Assembly (NCBI GenBank): GCA_017623235.1
Contig: JAGAPN010000013.1
Coordinates: forward strand, 1-38,071
Source: Clostridia bacterium
Lineage (GTDB): Bacteria; Bacillota; Clostridia; Oscillospirales; Acutalibacteraceae
Direction: 5' to 3'
Length of the DNA stretch: 38,071 nucleotides
Positions 1 to 7,500 of this stretch are shown one piece after another. Made by a program: the position numbers and the translations under genes. Under the pieces are notes generated by a model. The model made no database searches. It was not told the origin of the DNA and was given only the letters and a program-made list of their open reading frames with translations. Within the stretch, counting starts at the first letter, position 1, and each line of letters starts with the position of its first letter.

Positions 1-38
1 TCTGAAGAACGGGGGTTCGAATCCCTTCGAGCGGGCCA
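1..38 (+). tRNA. 3' end of a tRNA gene (isotype not determinable)
   Basis: The window opens inside a tRNA. Visible are the T-arm (GGGGG at 11-15, TTCGAAT loop at 16-22, CCCTT at 23-27), the 3' acceptor strand CGAGCGG (28-34), discriminator G35 and an encoded CCA (36-38). The anticodon lies upstream of the window, so the isotype cannot be read. The same 3' end is repeated at 754-781. Confidence 0.85.
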
Positions 39-40
39 AA

Positions 41-76
41 GAAAGCGACAAGTTTCGACAGAAACTTGTCGCTTTC
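41..76 (+). terminator. Long hairpin after the tRNA, terminator-like
   Basis: Perfect 16-bp stem (41-56 with 61-76, GAAAGCGACAAGTTTC and its complement) with a GACA loop, directly after the tRNA CCA. It has no proper T-tract after it, so intrinsic termination is possible but not certain. A shorter relative of the hairpin, with a good T-tract, follows the second tRNA 3' copy at 783-812. Confidence 0.55.
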
Positions 77-249
77 AGTTATATTCGCCTTTGGCGAGTG
101 ATATTGCTTCGCAGTGATATTTGTCCCCAGACAAGTGATATTCGCTTCGCGAGTTTTATAGGCGAATATAATATCACTGAAACCGCAGGTTTCAATATCA
201 CTTTCGCAACGCGAAAATATCACTCTGTTCGTTAGAACAGAATATCACT
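77..249. repeat. Nested hairpin array, 4 forward and 4 inverted AGTGATATT units
   Basis: The 9-mer AGTGATATT occurs at 97-105, 113-121 and 134-142, with a one-mismatch copy at 77-85. Its complement AATATCACT occurs at 170-178, 194-202, 216-224 and 241-249. Between consecutive units sit different short hairpins: CGCC-TTT-GGCG (86-96), GC-TTC-GC (106-112), TTGTC-CCCA-GACAA (121-134), CGC-TTC-GCG (143-151), GAAACC-GCA-GGTTTC (179-193), TTCGC-AAC-GCGAA (203-215) and CTGTTC-GTTA-GAACAG (225-240). ATATTCGCC (81-89) also pairs with GGCGAATAT (161-169). Forward and inverted units could pair into one long stem with hairpins bulging on both sides. Unlike a CRISPR, the repeats change orientation and the spacers are palindromes. 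Function unknown; it may be a MITE-like element or a structured RNA. Confidence 0.85.
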
Positions 250-258
250 TAAAACTGT

Positions 259-273
259 AGGGATTCGAACCCC
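259..273 (-). repeat. Inverted copy of the tRNA T-arm beyond the hairpin array
   Basis: AGGGATTCGAACCCC (259-273) is the exact reverse complement of tRNA positions 12-26. The hairpin array is therefore bracketed by 15-bp inverted copies of a T-arm sequence. The T-arm is conserved among tRNAs, so chance or a separate degraded minus-strand tRNA fragment is possible; no CCA or acceptor stem follows. Confidence 0.5.
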
Positions 274-326
274 TCCATTATCTCTCTGCCAATATATCCT
301 TTTTATAACGATAGCGTGCGTTCCTC

Positions 327-356
327 TTGCTTTTTTACTTTTATAGAAAGTATAAT
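327..356 (+). promoter_or_regulatory. Probable promoter of the barstar gene
   Basis: TTGCTT (327-332), an 18-bp spacer and a perfect TATAAT (351-356) lie 58 bp before the TTG start of the barstar gene. The rest of 274-413 is AT-rich and shows no other gene; a possible 15-codon leader ORF (ATG at 377) overlaps the start. Confidence 0.5.
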
Positions 357-413
357 AAGTATAAAGGTGTGTTGTTATGACCGAAAGTCCTTTAATGATA
401 GGAGGAAAAACAA

Positions 414-731
414 TTGAATTATAATGATTATCATAAGTTTAAAGAGATAACTGAAAACCCTATAATCTTGGATTTTTCTAAATGTAAGTATTTAGGCGAA
501 ATTCATTTGATGCTTAAAAAAAAGTTTGGTCTGCCCGAATATTATGGAGAAAACTGGGATGCTCTTTGGGATTGCCTTAGATATTTATTTGATGATGAAA
601 AATATATTGTTGAGGTACACAATTTAGATTCATTAGATGAAAAGTTGCGAGAAGAGTGCAAAATCATGTTAAGCGTGTTTGATAGAGTGAGTTCTACAGA
701 AAGCAATTTTACGTATAAAATCATATCATAA
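414..731 (+). CDS. Barstar-family protein (RNase inhibitor-like)
   Basis: A 105-residue protein matching the barstar fold family, whose type member binds and blocks the secreted RNase barnase in the cytoplasm. The hallmark lies at residues 41-55 (PEYYGENWDALWDCL): Tyr-Tyr-Gly-Glu-Asn followed by Asp-Ala-Leu-Trp-Asp-Cys-Leu, almost the same as the barnase-contacting helix of Bacillus barstar. Length is usual for the family. The start is TTG at 414, chosen because AGGAGG (400-405) sits 8 nt upstream. No barnase-like RNase gene is next to it, so it is an orphan inhibitor. It lies between two copies of a tRNA 3' end and is clearly more AT-rich than the genes after 1.9 kb, which suggests horizontal arrival, for example as an immunity gene left from a toxin locus. 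Family assignment is firm; the partner is unknown. Confidence 0.85.
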   Translation: MNYNDYHKFKEITENPIILDFSKCKYLGEIHLMLKKKFGLPEYYGENWDALWDCLRYLFDDEKYIVEVHNLDSLDEKLREECKIMLSVFDRVSSTESNFTYKIIS

Positions 732-753
732 AATTATCTTTTAAATGTTGTGT

Positions 754-781
754 GGGTTCCAATCCCTTCGAGCGGGCCAAA
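754..781 (+). repeat. Second copy of the tRNA 3' end (attachment-site-like direct repeat)
   Basis: Positions 754-781 repeat 13-40 with a single mismatch in the T-loop (C760 for G19); 761-781 is a perfect 21-nt match including the CCA. No tRNA body precedes it. Integrases that use tRNA genes leave exactly such a 3'-end duplication, so 13-40 and 754-781 look like attL/attR of a 741-bp island. No integrase remains. Confidence 0.75.
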
Positions 782-782
782 A

Positions 783-812
783 AAAGCGACTTGTTTCGAC
801 AAGTCGTTTTTT
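783..812 (+). terminator. Rho-independent terminator
   Basis: CGACTTG (787-793), TTTCGA loop, CAAGTCG (800-806), then TTTTTT (807-812). It closes the barstar transcript and derives from the same hairpin that follows the first tRNA copy. From here to 984 there is no gene; a degenerate hairpin at about 866-880 (GTCCC-TTC-GGGAC) recalls the hairpin array upstream. Confidence 0.75.
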
Positions 813-983
813 CATCGATATAAATTCCTTACGGACTTTGCGCTATATTACTGCGTAATGCGATATGTCCCTTCGGGACGAGAATATAATGATTCAAATC
901 TCTACAACTTCAGCGTATCTGTTAGCCTTCTTTTATTCCCCTTTCAAATGGCCTTATATTACCGTAATACAGTTGTTCAATTA

Positions 984-1053
984 TTGACATACCATCACCT
1001 CAAAAATAAAAATAACACATTTTTGTGTTATTGTCAACACACGTTTTTGTGTT
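984..1053 (+). promoter_or_regulatory. Promoter and twin palindromic operators of the Xre gene
   Basis: A TTGACA box (984-989) is followed by two copies of AACACA-N(4 or 6)-TGTGTT: a perfect 18-nt palindrome TAACACA-TTTT-TGTGTTA (1013-1030) and AACACA-CGTTTT-TGTGTT (1036-1053). They lie just before the Xre start, the usual place for autoregulatory Cro/CI-type operators. The -10 box is weak (TAAAAA at 1007), so the exact promoter is uncertain. Confidence 0.55.
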
Positions 1054-1084
1054 TTTGGTAACATAGGCTTAAGAGGTGATTTTT

Positions 1085-1294
1085 TTGAAATACGATTATC
1101 ATCGAGTTCGTGATTTAAGAGAGGACAAAGACCTTACCCAGGCTAATCTGGCCGATTTTTTAGGTGTGCACACCACACAGTATCGCCGTTGGGAAACAGG
1201 TGAGAGTGAAATTCCCGCCCATATTATTATTAAATTAGCCTCCTTCTATAAGGTGTCAACAGACTATATTTTAGGGCTCAAAGACCAAAAATAG
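1085..1294 (+). CDS. Small Xre-family HTH repressor
   Basis: A 69-residue single-domain DNA-binding protein of the Cro/CI (Xre) family. The HTH is clear: RDLREDKDLTQANLADFLGV forms helices 1-2, then TTQYRRWETGESEIP as recognition helix and turn, then helices ending in STDYILGL, a standard C-terminal signature of these regulators. I start it at TTG 1085 because AAGAGGTGAT (1071-1080) is the ribosome binding site; an upstream in-frame GTG (1076) overlaps that site and is unlikely. It probably represses its own promoter through the twin AACACA/TGTGTT palindromes upstream. It is AT-rich like the barstar gene and may belong to the same acquired segment, although it lies outside the repeated tRNA ends. 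Confidence 0.85.
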   Translation: MKYDYHRVRDLREDKDLTQANLADFLGVHTTQYRRWETGESEIPAHIIIKLASFYKVSTDYILGLKDQK

Positions 1295-1327
1295 GCTACC
1301 GTTTTTATATATGCGTCGCAGACACAT

Positions 1328-1360
1328 TAATTCTGCACTTTGCATTTTGCACTTTGCATT
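1328..1360. repeat. TGCA-rich short intergenic repeat, copy 1
   Basis: Alternating TTGCACT / TTGCATT units after TTAATTCTG. A near-identical copy sits at 36708-36741, again just before a terminator hairpin of a minus-strand lipoprotein gene and after a short GTCxxAGAC-type palindrome. Apparently a dispersed intergenic repeat of this genome. Confidence 0.6.
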
Positions 1361-1364
1361 AAAA

Positions 1365-1390
1365 AAAGACCCTTCTCACGAAGGGTCTTT
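1365..1390 (-). terminator. Bidirectional terminator
   Basis: AAAGACCCTTC (1365-1375), TCAC loop, GAAGGGTCTTT (1380-1390), with A-tract before and T-tract after. It serves the minus-strand lipoprotein gene ending at 1395 and can also stop plus-strand transcription from the Xre gene. Confidence 0.85.
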
Positions 1391-1394
1391 TTTA

Positions 1395-1691
1395 TTAAAA
1401 CTCGTCCAGAATGCCTTCCAGGCCCTCAAGGCCCTCCTTCAGGCTGTCCTTTAAGCCGTCCCAGCCGTCGCTGAGGCTGTCGCCCAGGTCTTCCATCTTG
1501 TCCTTGAACTCCTCAAGCTCGCCCTTGCAGTCCTTGCAGTACTCGATGGTCTGACCGAGGAACTCCTCTTCTATCTTTACGCCGAACTTTTCTTCGCCGC
1601 AGATATCGCACTCAAACTTGCCGAAGCCGCAGCCTGCAAGGCAACCGGCCAACAGCATAACCGAAACTAAAATACAAAGTATTTTTTTCAT
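1395..1691 (-). CDS. Small lipoprotein with a CxxC...CxxC zinc-ribbon-like centre
   Basis: A 98-residue exported lipoprotein of unknown function. Residues 1-16 form a signal peptide (MKKILCILVSVMLLAG) with lipobox Cys17; a second LAGC at Cys21 is also possible. The mature part carries two CxxC pairs (C28/C31 and C52/C55), typical of a zinc ribbon or rubredoxin-like knuckle, followed by an acidic, Gly-Leu-rich amphipathic tail (about 60-98) with repeated DGL/EGL triplets. A zinc ribbon on an exported lipoprotein is unusual but is known in small Clostridia lipoproteins. It is divergent from the VWA operon and has its own promoter and terminator. It could be a surface partner of the VWA protein, but only proximity supports that. 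Confidence 0.75.
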   Translation of the reverse strand: MKKILCILVSVMLLAGCLAGCGFGKFECDICGEEKFGVKIEEEFLGQTIEYCKDCKGELEEFKDKMEDLGDSLSDGWDGLKDSLKEGLEGLEGILDEF

Positions 1692-1727
1692 AATTTTTCT
1701 CTCCTCTTTTGCAGATTTGCTAATTAA

Positions 1728-1756
1728 AACATATCATTTTTTCGGGAAAGTGTCAA
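1728..1756 (-). promoter_or_regulatory. Promoter of the small lipoprotein gene
   Basis: On the minus strand: TTGACA (complement of 1751-1756), 17-bp spacer, TATGTT (complement of 1728-1733), 37 bp before the start codon. Confidence 0.6.
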
Positions 1757-1847
1757 CAAATTTTTCCTGTTTTGTCCTTTAAAGCGACAAAAATCTTCCT
1801 TTCGTTCATAATTTGTTGATTTTATCACCAAAATTACGACATATTTC

Positions 1848-1904
1848 TTGACTTGATATCTGCCTGTTTGGTATAATAATTTAAATTGTTATAGTTATAA
1901 CTAT
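1848..1904 (+). promoter_or_regulatory. Promoter and palindromic site before the VWA-tubulin operon
   Basis: TTGACT (1848-1853), 18-bp spacer, TATAAT (1872-1877). Just after the expected start site lies a perfect 14-bp palindrome ATAGTTATAACTAT (1891-1904), well placed to act as an operator. GAGGAGGA before ATG 1926 is a strong ribosome binding site. No other promoter of this quality appears before 14754, so it probably drives all four genes. Confidence 0.65.
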
Positions 1905-1925
1905 TTATCTTTGAGGAGGAGTTAA

Positions 1926-4454
1926 ATGCGGAAAATAATTTGCCTTTTTCTGGCGCTTTTGCTACTGCTGGGGACGGCGGTAATGGTAAGCGCAGAAAGA
2001 GGAAGCACTAAAAATCCCACCCGTGCCCTGGCGGTCGTTTTCGACAACTCGGGCTCGATGTACATCCACGAAAAAAACAAGGACCTGGGACCCGAACAGC
2101 CCTATGCCTGGTGCCGCGCCACCTACGCTATGGAGGCCTTCGCCACCATGATGAACGATGGGGACGTTATGCAGATATACCCCATGCACAGCATCCAGGT
2201 TGACGGACAGACCTACAGCTCAAAGTCACCCCTGACGGTTACCCAGAAAAACGCCTCGGATATCCGCAAAATTTACACCCCCAACCCCCAGGGTACCCCC
2301 CTGGCCTCCATTTCAGAGGCCTATAAGGGACTGGAGGCTACCACCGCCGATGAAAAGTGGCTGATAGTTTTAACCGACGGCTCAACCTTTGACAGCTATT
2401 CAAAGGAGGTCACCGTTAAAAAGCTTAACGAGGCCCTTACCAAGTGCATAACCACCGTTAACGTGCTGTATCTGGGCATCGGCCCCTCGGCGGCCATACC
2501 TACCGTTAGCGGCAACAATATTTTCTTTGCCGACAAGGCCGACGACAGTAACAAGGTGCTGGAAAAGCTTTCGGCTATGTGTAATATGGTCTTTGGCCGT
2601 GACGCGCTGCCCAAGGTAAAAAACAAGGTCACCTTTGACGTATCTATGAGCAAGCTGATTCTGTTTATACAGGGCAGCGGCATTAATAACGTAAAGCTGG
2701 GCAAGGCCAGCCCCGTAGCCTCCAACGAGCTGAAGTACAGCACCCTGGGCGGCGGCGGACAGGCCGAAGGCAAGTTTAAGATAGATAACACCCTGCAGGG
2801 CGTTATGCTCACCTACGCCGACCTGGACGCAGGGGAATATCCCCTCACCTTCGACGGTACGGCCAGCAGCATCGTCTGCTACTACGAGCCCGACGTTGAC
2901 CTGGATGCCCAGGTGCTGGATGCCGAGGGCAACCCCGTCAGCACCAAGACCGAGCTTACGGCAGGCACCTACACCCTTAACTACCGCCTGGTGGATAAAA
3001 ACGGCGAGCCCGTTACCTCCAAGCTGCTGGGCAAGCCCAGGTATAAGGTAAGCTACACCATAAACGGCGAAACCAAGACGGTGGATGCCGACAAGGCAGG
3101 CTCCATCGACCTGGATATGCAGCCCAACGATGAAATTGACGTTAATTTTGAGGTTAAATACCTTAGCGGCTACACCATAACCCGCAGCTCGGCCGACCTG
3201 GGCTGGCCCGAAGGAGGACTTAAGTTCCTTCCTCCCCCTGCAGGCACCCTTAAGGCAAAGCTCAGCGGCGGACAGACCAAGTACTCCCTTGTGGGTCTGC
3301 CCGAGGCCGAAAAGTTCAGAGTTACCTTTATTTATAACGACGCCGTCTGCACCGACGACCAGCTCAGCCGCATAAAGGCTACCGCCAAGGTCAAGGGCGG
3401 CAACGTAGACTGCAAGCTTGACCGTGATAAGGAGGGCTACTTTGTAACCCTTAACTACCACCACTCCCCCGTTGAAACCGATTGCGGCAACTTTGAGCTT
3501 CACGTGACCGGCGTTTACACCAACGAGGACAACCTGCAGACCAATATCGCCCTGGCAAAGGCCAATTTCACCCTCACCGACGACAGCCGTACCCTGGATA
3601 TGGCGGTGGTGCTGGACCAGAAGTATTACCAGCTCTCCAAGCTGGATAAGTCAAGCCCCGTCACCCTGAAGCTTTCCTTCTCGGGGGAGCCCCTTACCGA
3701 GGACGAGCTTAAAAGGATAAAGATAACCACCGACAGCGGTATCGCCCTGAAGCTGGAGCCCGATTATAAAAACTCCTGCTACAAGGCCTACTTTGACCCC
3801 GAAAATCCCCCCTCAAAGGGCGGCCACAGAATAAAGTTCACCGCCACGGGCACCAACGAGATCGGCCGTGAGCAGTCGGTAGACAGAAGGGTTAAGGTAA
3901 CCTTCGGCACCATGCCCCAATGGCTGCGAATCCTGCTGCCGATAGCGCTAATCCTCCTCCTGGCGTTTCTTACCTGGCTCTATCTTAAGCAGCCCGTTCT
4001 ACCCAGAAGAATCGTTTCCTCCAAAAAGGATGAGTCCTACACGGTGGGCGGCGACCTTATAACAGGCTCCAAGCCTGTACGCTATTCGGGCGGCGGCAAA
4101 AAGACCGGCGACGTTAAGGTAACCTCAGTTAACTGCCCCTTTGACAATATGGCAACCCAGGGCGTTACCCTCTACCTTGAGGCCGTTACCCCCCGCTACG
4201 TATTTAACGCCAAGCAGAAAAAGGCCAGGGTCGTAAAGATTCAGCCTATAAACTCTGCCAACGTGCTGTCCCTCCAGGTTAAGACCCTTACCCTGGTGCC
4301 CAACTCCGACCCCGACGGCCCTCAAGGCCTTGTAAACTCGGTTACGGGCCAACCTATGAAGCCCTTCGAAATCTCAAACAATACCCATATCAATATTGTT
4401 TCCGATACGGATGAAAACACAGCTGTATATCACTGCAAGCTTGTGTTCGAATAA
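1926..4454 (+). CDS. Secreted membrane-anchored von Willebrand factor A (VWA) protein
   Basis: An 842-residue type I membrane protein. Residues 1-23 are a signal peptide ending VSA. A VWA domain follows (about 34-225) with a complete-looking MIDAS: D40-N-S42-G-S44, a GTPL motif near 125 carrying the metal-binding Thr, and VLTDG near 149. Such domains bind protein ligands through a divalent metal. Next come several beta-rich, Ig-like segments outside the cell (about 230-660), one TM helix (about 668-690, WLRILLPIALILLLAFLTWL) and a cytoplasmic tail of some 150 residues rich in beta strands. It is the first gene of a four-gene operon, 55 bp before a tubulin-like gene. The architecture fits a receptor that senses an extracellular ligand and passes the state to cytoplasmic partners. 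Domain calls are firm; the role is inferred. Confidence 0.85.
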   Translation: MRKIICLFLALLLLLGTAVMVSAERGSTKNPTRALAVVFDNSGSMYIHEKNKDLGPEQPYAWCRATYAMEAFATMMNDGDVMQIYPMHSIQVDGQTYSSKSPLTVTQKNASDIRKIYTPNPQGTPLASISEAYKGLEATTADEKWLIVLTDGSTFDSYSKEVTVKKLNEALTKCITTVNVLYLGIGPSAAIPTVSGNNIFFADKADDSNKVLEKLSAMCNMVFGRDALPKVKNKVTFDVSMSKLILFIQGSGINNVKLGKASPVASNELKYSTLGGGGQAEGKFKIDNTLQGVMLTYADLDAGEYPLTFDGTASSIVCYYEPDVDLDAQVLDAEGNPVSTKTELTAGTYTLNYRLVDKNGEPVTSKLLGKPRYKVSYTINGETKTVDADKAGSIDLDMQPNDEIDVNFEVKYLSGYTITRSSADLGWPEGGLKFLPPPAGTLKAKLSGGQTKYSLVGLPEAEKFRVTFIYNDAVCTDDQLSRIKATAKVKGGNVDCKLDRDKEGYFVTLNYHHSPVETDCGNFELHVTGVYTNEDNLQTNIALAKANFTLTDDSRTLDMAVVLDQKYYQLSKLDKSSPVTLKLSFSGEPLTEDELKRIKITTDSGIALKLEPDYKNSCYKAYFDPENPPSKGGHRIKFTATGTNEIGREQSVDRRVKVTFGTMPQWLRILLPIALILLLAFLTWLYLKQPVLPRRIVSSKKDESYTVGGDLITGSKPVRYSGGGKKTGDVKVTSVNCPFDNMATQGVTLYLEAVTPRYVFNAKQKKARVVKIQPINSANVLSLQVKTLTLVPNSDPDGPQGLVNSVTGQPMKPFEISNNTHINIVSDTDENTAVYHCKLVFE

Positions 4455-4509
4455 AAAAACTTTTTATTTAAAATAAAGCCGTTTCTTTGCGGCAGAAAGA
4501 AGGCAAACC

Positions 4510-7500
4510 ATGGCAAAAGAAAAAGTAAAAATCAATCAAGTGGAAGCCCCTACCCTATTTATAGGCGTAGGCGGTACCGGTTGCGACATTGTCAAGCGTG
4601 TGGCTGAAATGTGCCGTCCCGGTGAAACTGCCAACATCAGCTTCGTATGTCTTGATACCAACGTTAACGACCTGTTAAGCGTTAAGGACAACGACGCCAA
4701 GGCAAAGGTCTACTCTGTTCAGACCTCCAACACCCAGACCGTAGGCGACTACCTCTCCTACGATGACGACGCTATGCGTAACTGGTTCCCCAAGAATGCG
4801 GTTATCTATGATAAGACCGTATCCGAGGGCGCAGGTCAGGTAAGAGCTATCTCCCGTCTGGCCCTTAACGCCACCATCAAGACCGGTAAAATCCGCCCCC
4901 TGTACGATGCTATTGACGACCTTTTCCGTAAGGACGGCAAGGCTATGAAGCAGGCCCTGCGTATCGTTATCGTTTCCACCTCCTCCGGTGGTACCGGCTC
5001 GGGTATTGCTCTGCCTCTGGCTATGTTTACCCGTGACTACGTAACCAGCAAGTACCCCAACACCAGCCTTATAGTTCGTTCCCTTATTCTTCTGCCCGAA
5101 ACCCTGGACAGCGTTATTGACTCTGCCGTTGAACGTGACAGCCAGAGAAGAAACGCCTACGCCACCATTAAGGAAATCAACGCCTTTATGATGAAGGGCT
5201 CCGGCTTCCTTGACGTTGAAAGCGACCTTAAGCGCTACGGCAACCTCCACATTGATTTCCCCATTGCAGGTACCGAGGACAAGCGCTCCCTCAGCGTACT
5301 GCCCTTTGACTTCTGCTTCCTTATGGACGGTCAGGATGCCGAGGACAGCACCCTTATCAGTATCGACCAGTATAAGCAGCAGGCCGCCCAGGCTCTTTAC
5401 GAGCAGAACATCGGCCCCATGCAGAGAAATGCATTCTCGGTAGAGGATAACATTATTAAGGAAATGTCCAACCCCGGTAACTACGGCCGTAACAGGTTCG
5501 GCGCTATCGGTGCCGCTACCATCCGTTACCCCTACGAGAAGGTAACCGACTATGTCGCCTACGATTGGGTTCTCGATAACGTTGGCGGCGAGGGCGAGGC
5601 CAACAAGTGGGGCAAATACGACAAGGCATTCCAGGCCAAGGTAGCCGAGGCCAGAAAGCAGGGTCGTCCCTCCAGCGAAGGCCCCTTTATCTGGGACGTT
5701 TACACCGAGAAGATGGATAACGCCAAGGATAAGTTCTCGGTTGACCTGCGCAACAAGTTCGTTAACAGAACCGACGTCAGAAAGCGTCTTTCTGCCTTCC
5801 AGTCTGCCCTTAAGCGTGAGCTTATGGAGGCTGTTTACTCCACCTCTGCCGTTCAGAACGCAGCCAACGCCGCAAATATGCTGGCCGTTGAAATCGACTA
5901 TACCGATATTAATAACCGTGGTATGGCAGCCGACAACGCTTCTACCCTTCGCAACTATGAGGAGGCCGTAAGAAAGAACGTTAAGGATATTGCCGCCGCA
6001 AAGGCCGAAGCTCTCTTTATGAACGAGCAGAAGACCATTAACGAAAAGAACCCCGCCACCATCGAGTTCCTTATGAAGAACGCCTACGGTGACATCTGCC
6101 ACCCCAACGCTATGCGTTATATGCTCTATGAGCTTATGAAGTTCTTCGATAAGGAGAGAGGCACCGCCCAGAAGATGGCCGAAACCGCCGGCAGCGCAAT
6201 GAATATGTATCATTCTGATGCCGCCGATGCCGATTTCTCCTACGGCAAGAAGAAAATCTCCACCTTTGAAGAGCTTTGCGCCGCCGAGAAGAGAGAGCCC
6301 TCCTTTAAGGATAAGATTAACGGCTACAACAAGATCTACGACAAGCTCAACGAGGCTATGACCGGCTACTACGGTGCTATCAAGCAGTTCTGCGAGAAGA
6401 CCGCCGAGTTTGAGGCCTACAACGCAGGCTATAACTACGTTAAGGAGCTGGCCGAGGAATTCCAGAGATTCTATTCCACCTTTGCAGAAAAGGTTTCTAT
6501 GATTGACCGCAACAAGGATGACCTTGTAAACGAGATTAAGTTCCGCAAGGGCGACTCGGTTTACAACATCTGCTCCTCCAAGGAACTGCTTGACGAGCTG
6601 AGCCTCACCACCAAGAACATCGCCAACGACAGCTCTATGCTGGACGATGCCGTTAACGGCGATATCTTTGACGCCGTTAAGAAGAACGTTGCCTTTGAGC
6701 GTGAAATCCGCGCCCTGGACGTTGTTGAGGAGGACCTCAGCGTTGATATCTTCGACGACGTTCTGGTTAAGTATTATAAGGAAGACGTTCGCCGCAAGTG
6801 CCCCGACCTTGATATGAACATCATCGAGGCTATTGCCCGTGAGAAAAGACTCCTTGCCCGCCTTACGAACAAGAGTGAAAGCGACGGCGACGGCAAGAAG
6901 GTATTCGGTAACGTTTCTACCGAGGAGCTGGAGCGCTATATTGCCGAGACCATCGAAAAGGGCTCCCGTCTGGCCGCCCCCAGCGTTCAGCGTATGCGTA
7001 ACGTTGAGTCCCGTGAAATCGTACTCTGCGCCTACAACAAGTCCCTCCTTGATATGCGTAATTTCCGCATTAAGGAGCTTATGCCCAAGGGTAACGCAGT
7101 AGAGAGCATCTCCAGATATGAGCTGCGCTTCTTCAACGCCCTTTACAACCTGACCCCCGACAAGCTTAACAAGTTTGCCGCTGCCAAGAACAGCGAAACC
7201 GTTAAGCGCCGCGGCGGTCTGTACCACACCGCTTACACCGCCTACAGCCGTGACATCGGTCCCGACTCTACCAAGGGCTCCAAGATTTCTACCCACATCG
7301 ACAAGCGTTGGGATTCCATCGCCGTTATGCCTGAGCTTGACTTTGACCATCAGAAGAGAGAAATGCTGAAGATTCACCAGGCTATGGTTTACGGCCTCCT
7401 CTTCAAGGCTATTAACCGCGTACCCCTCTCCCTTGAGAACGGCGGTAAGATGGTTTACAAGTACCATAATTCCGAGGACCGCGACGTAAGCCTCACCGTT

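Noticed and set aside
77-249. Possible CRISPR array
   Set aside because: The 9-nt repeats are too short, reverse orientation halfway, and the spacers are palindromes of unequal length; no cas genes are present.
750-1061. Open frame across the second tRNA 3' copy, a terminator and the operators
   Set aside because: It crosses several clear non-coding signals and has no ribosome binding site.
414-1294. Barstar and Xre genes as a toxin-antitoxin pair
   Set aside because: No toxin gene is present, a terminator separates the two, and the second tRNA copy lies between them; Xre is more likely an independent regulator.
2400-3503. Minus-strand open frame inside the VWA gene
   Set aside because: Shadow of the VWA coding frame; no start signal and no recognisable domain.
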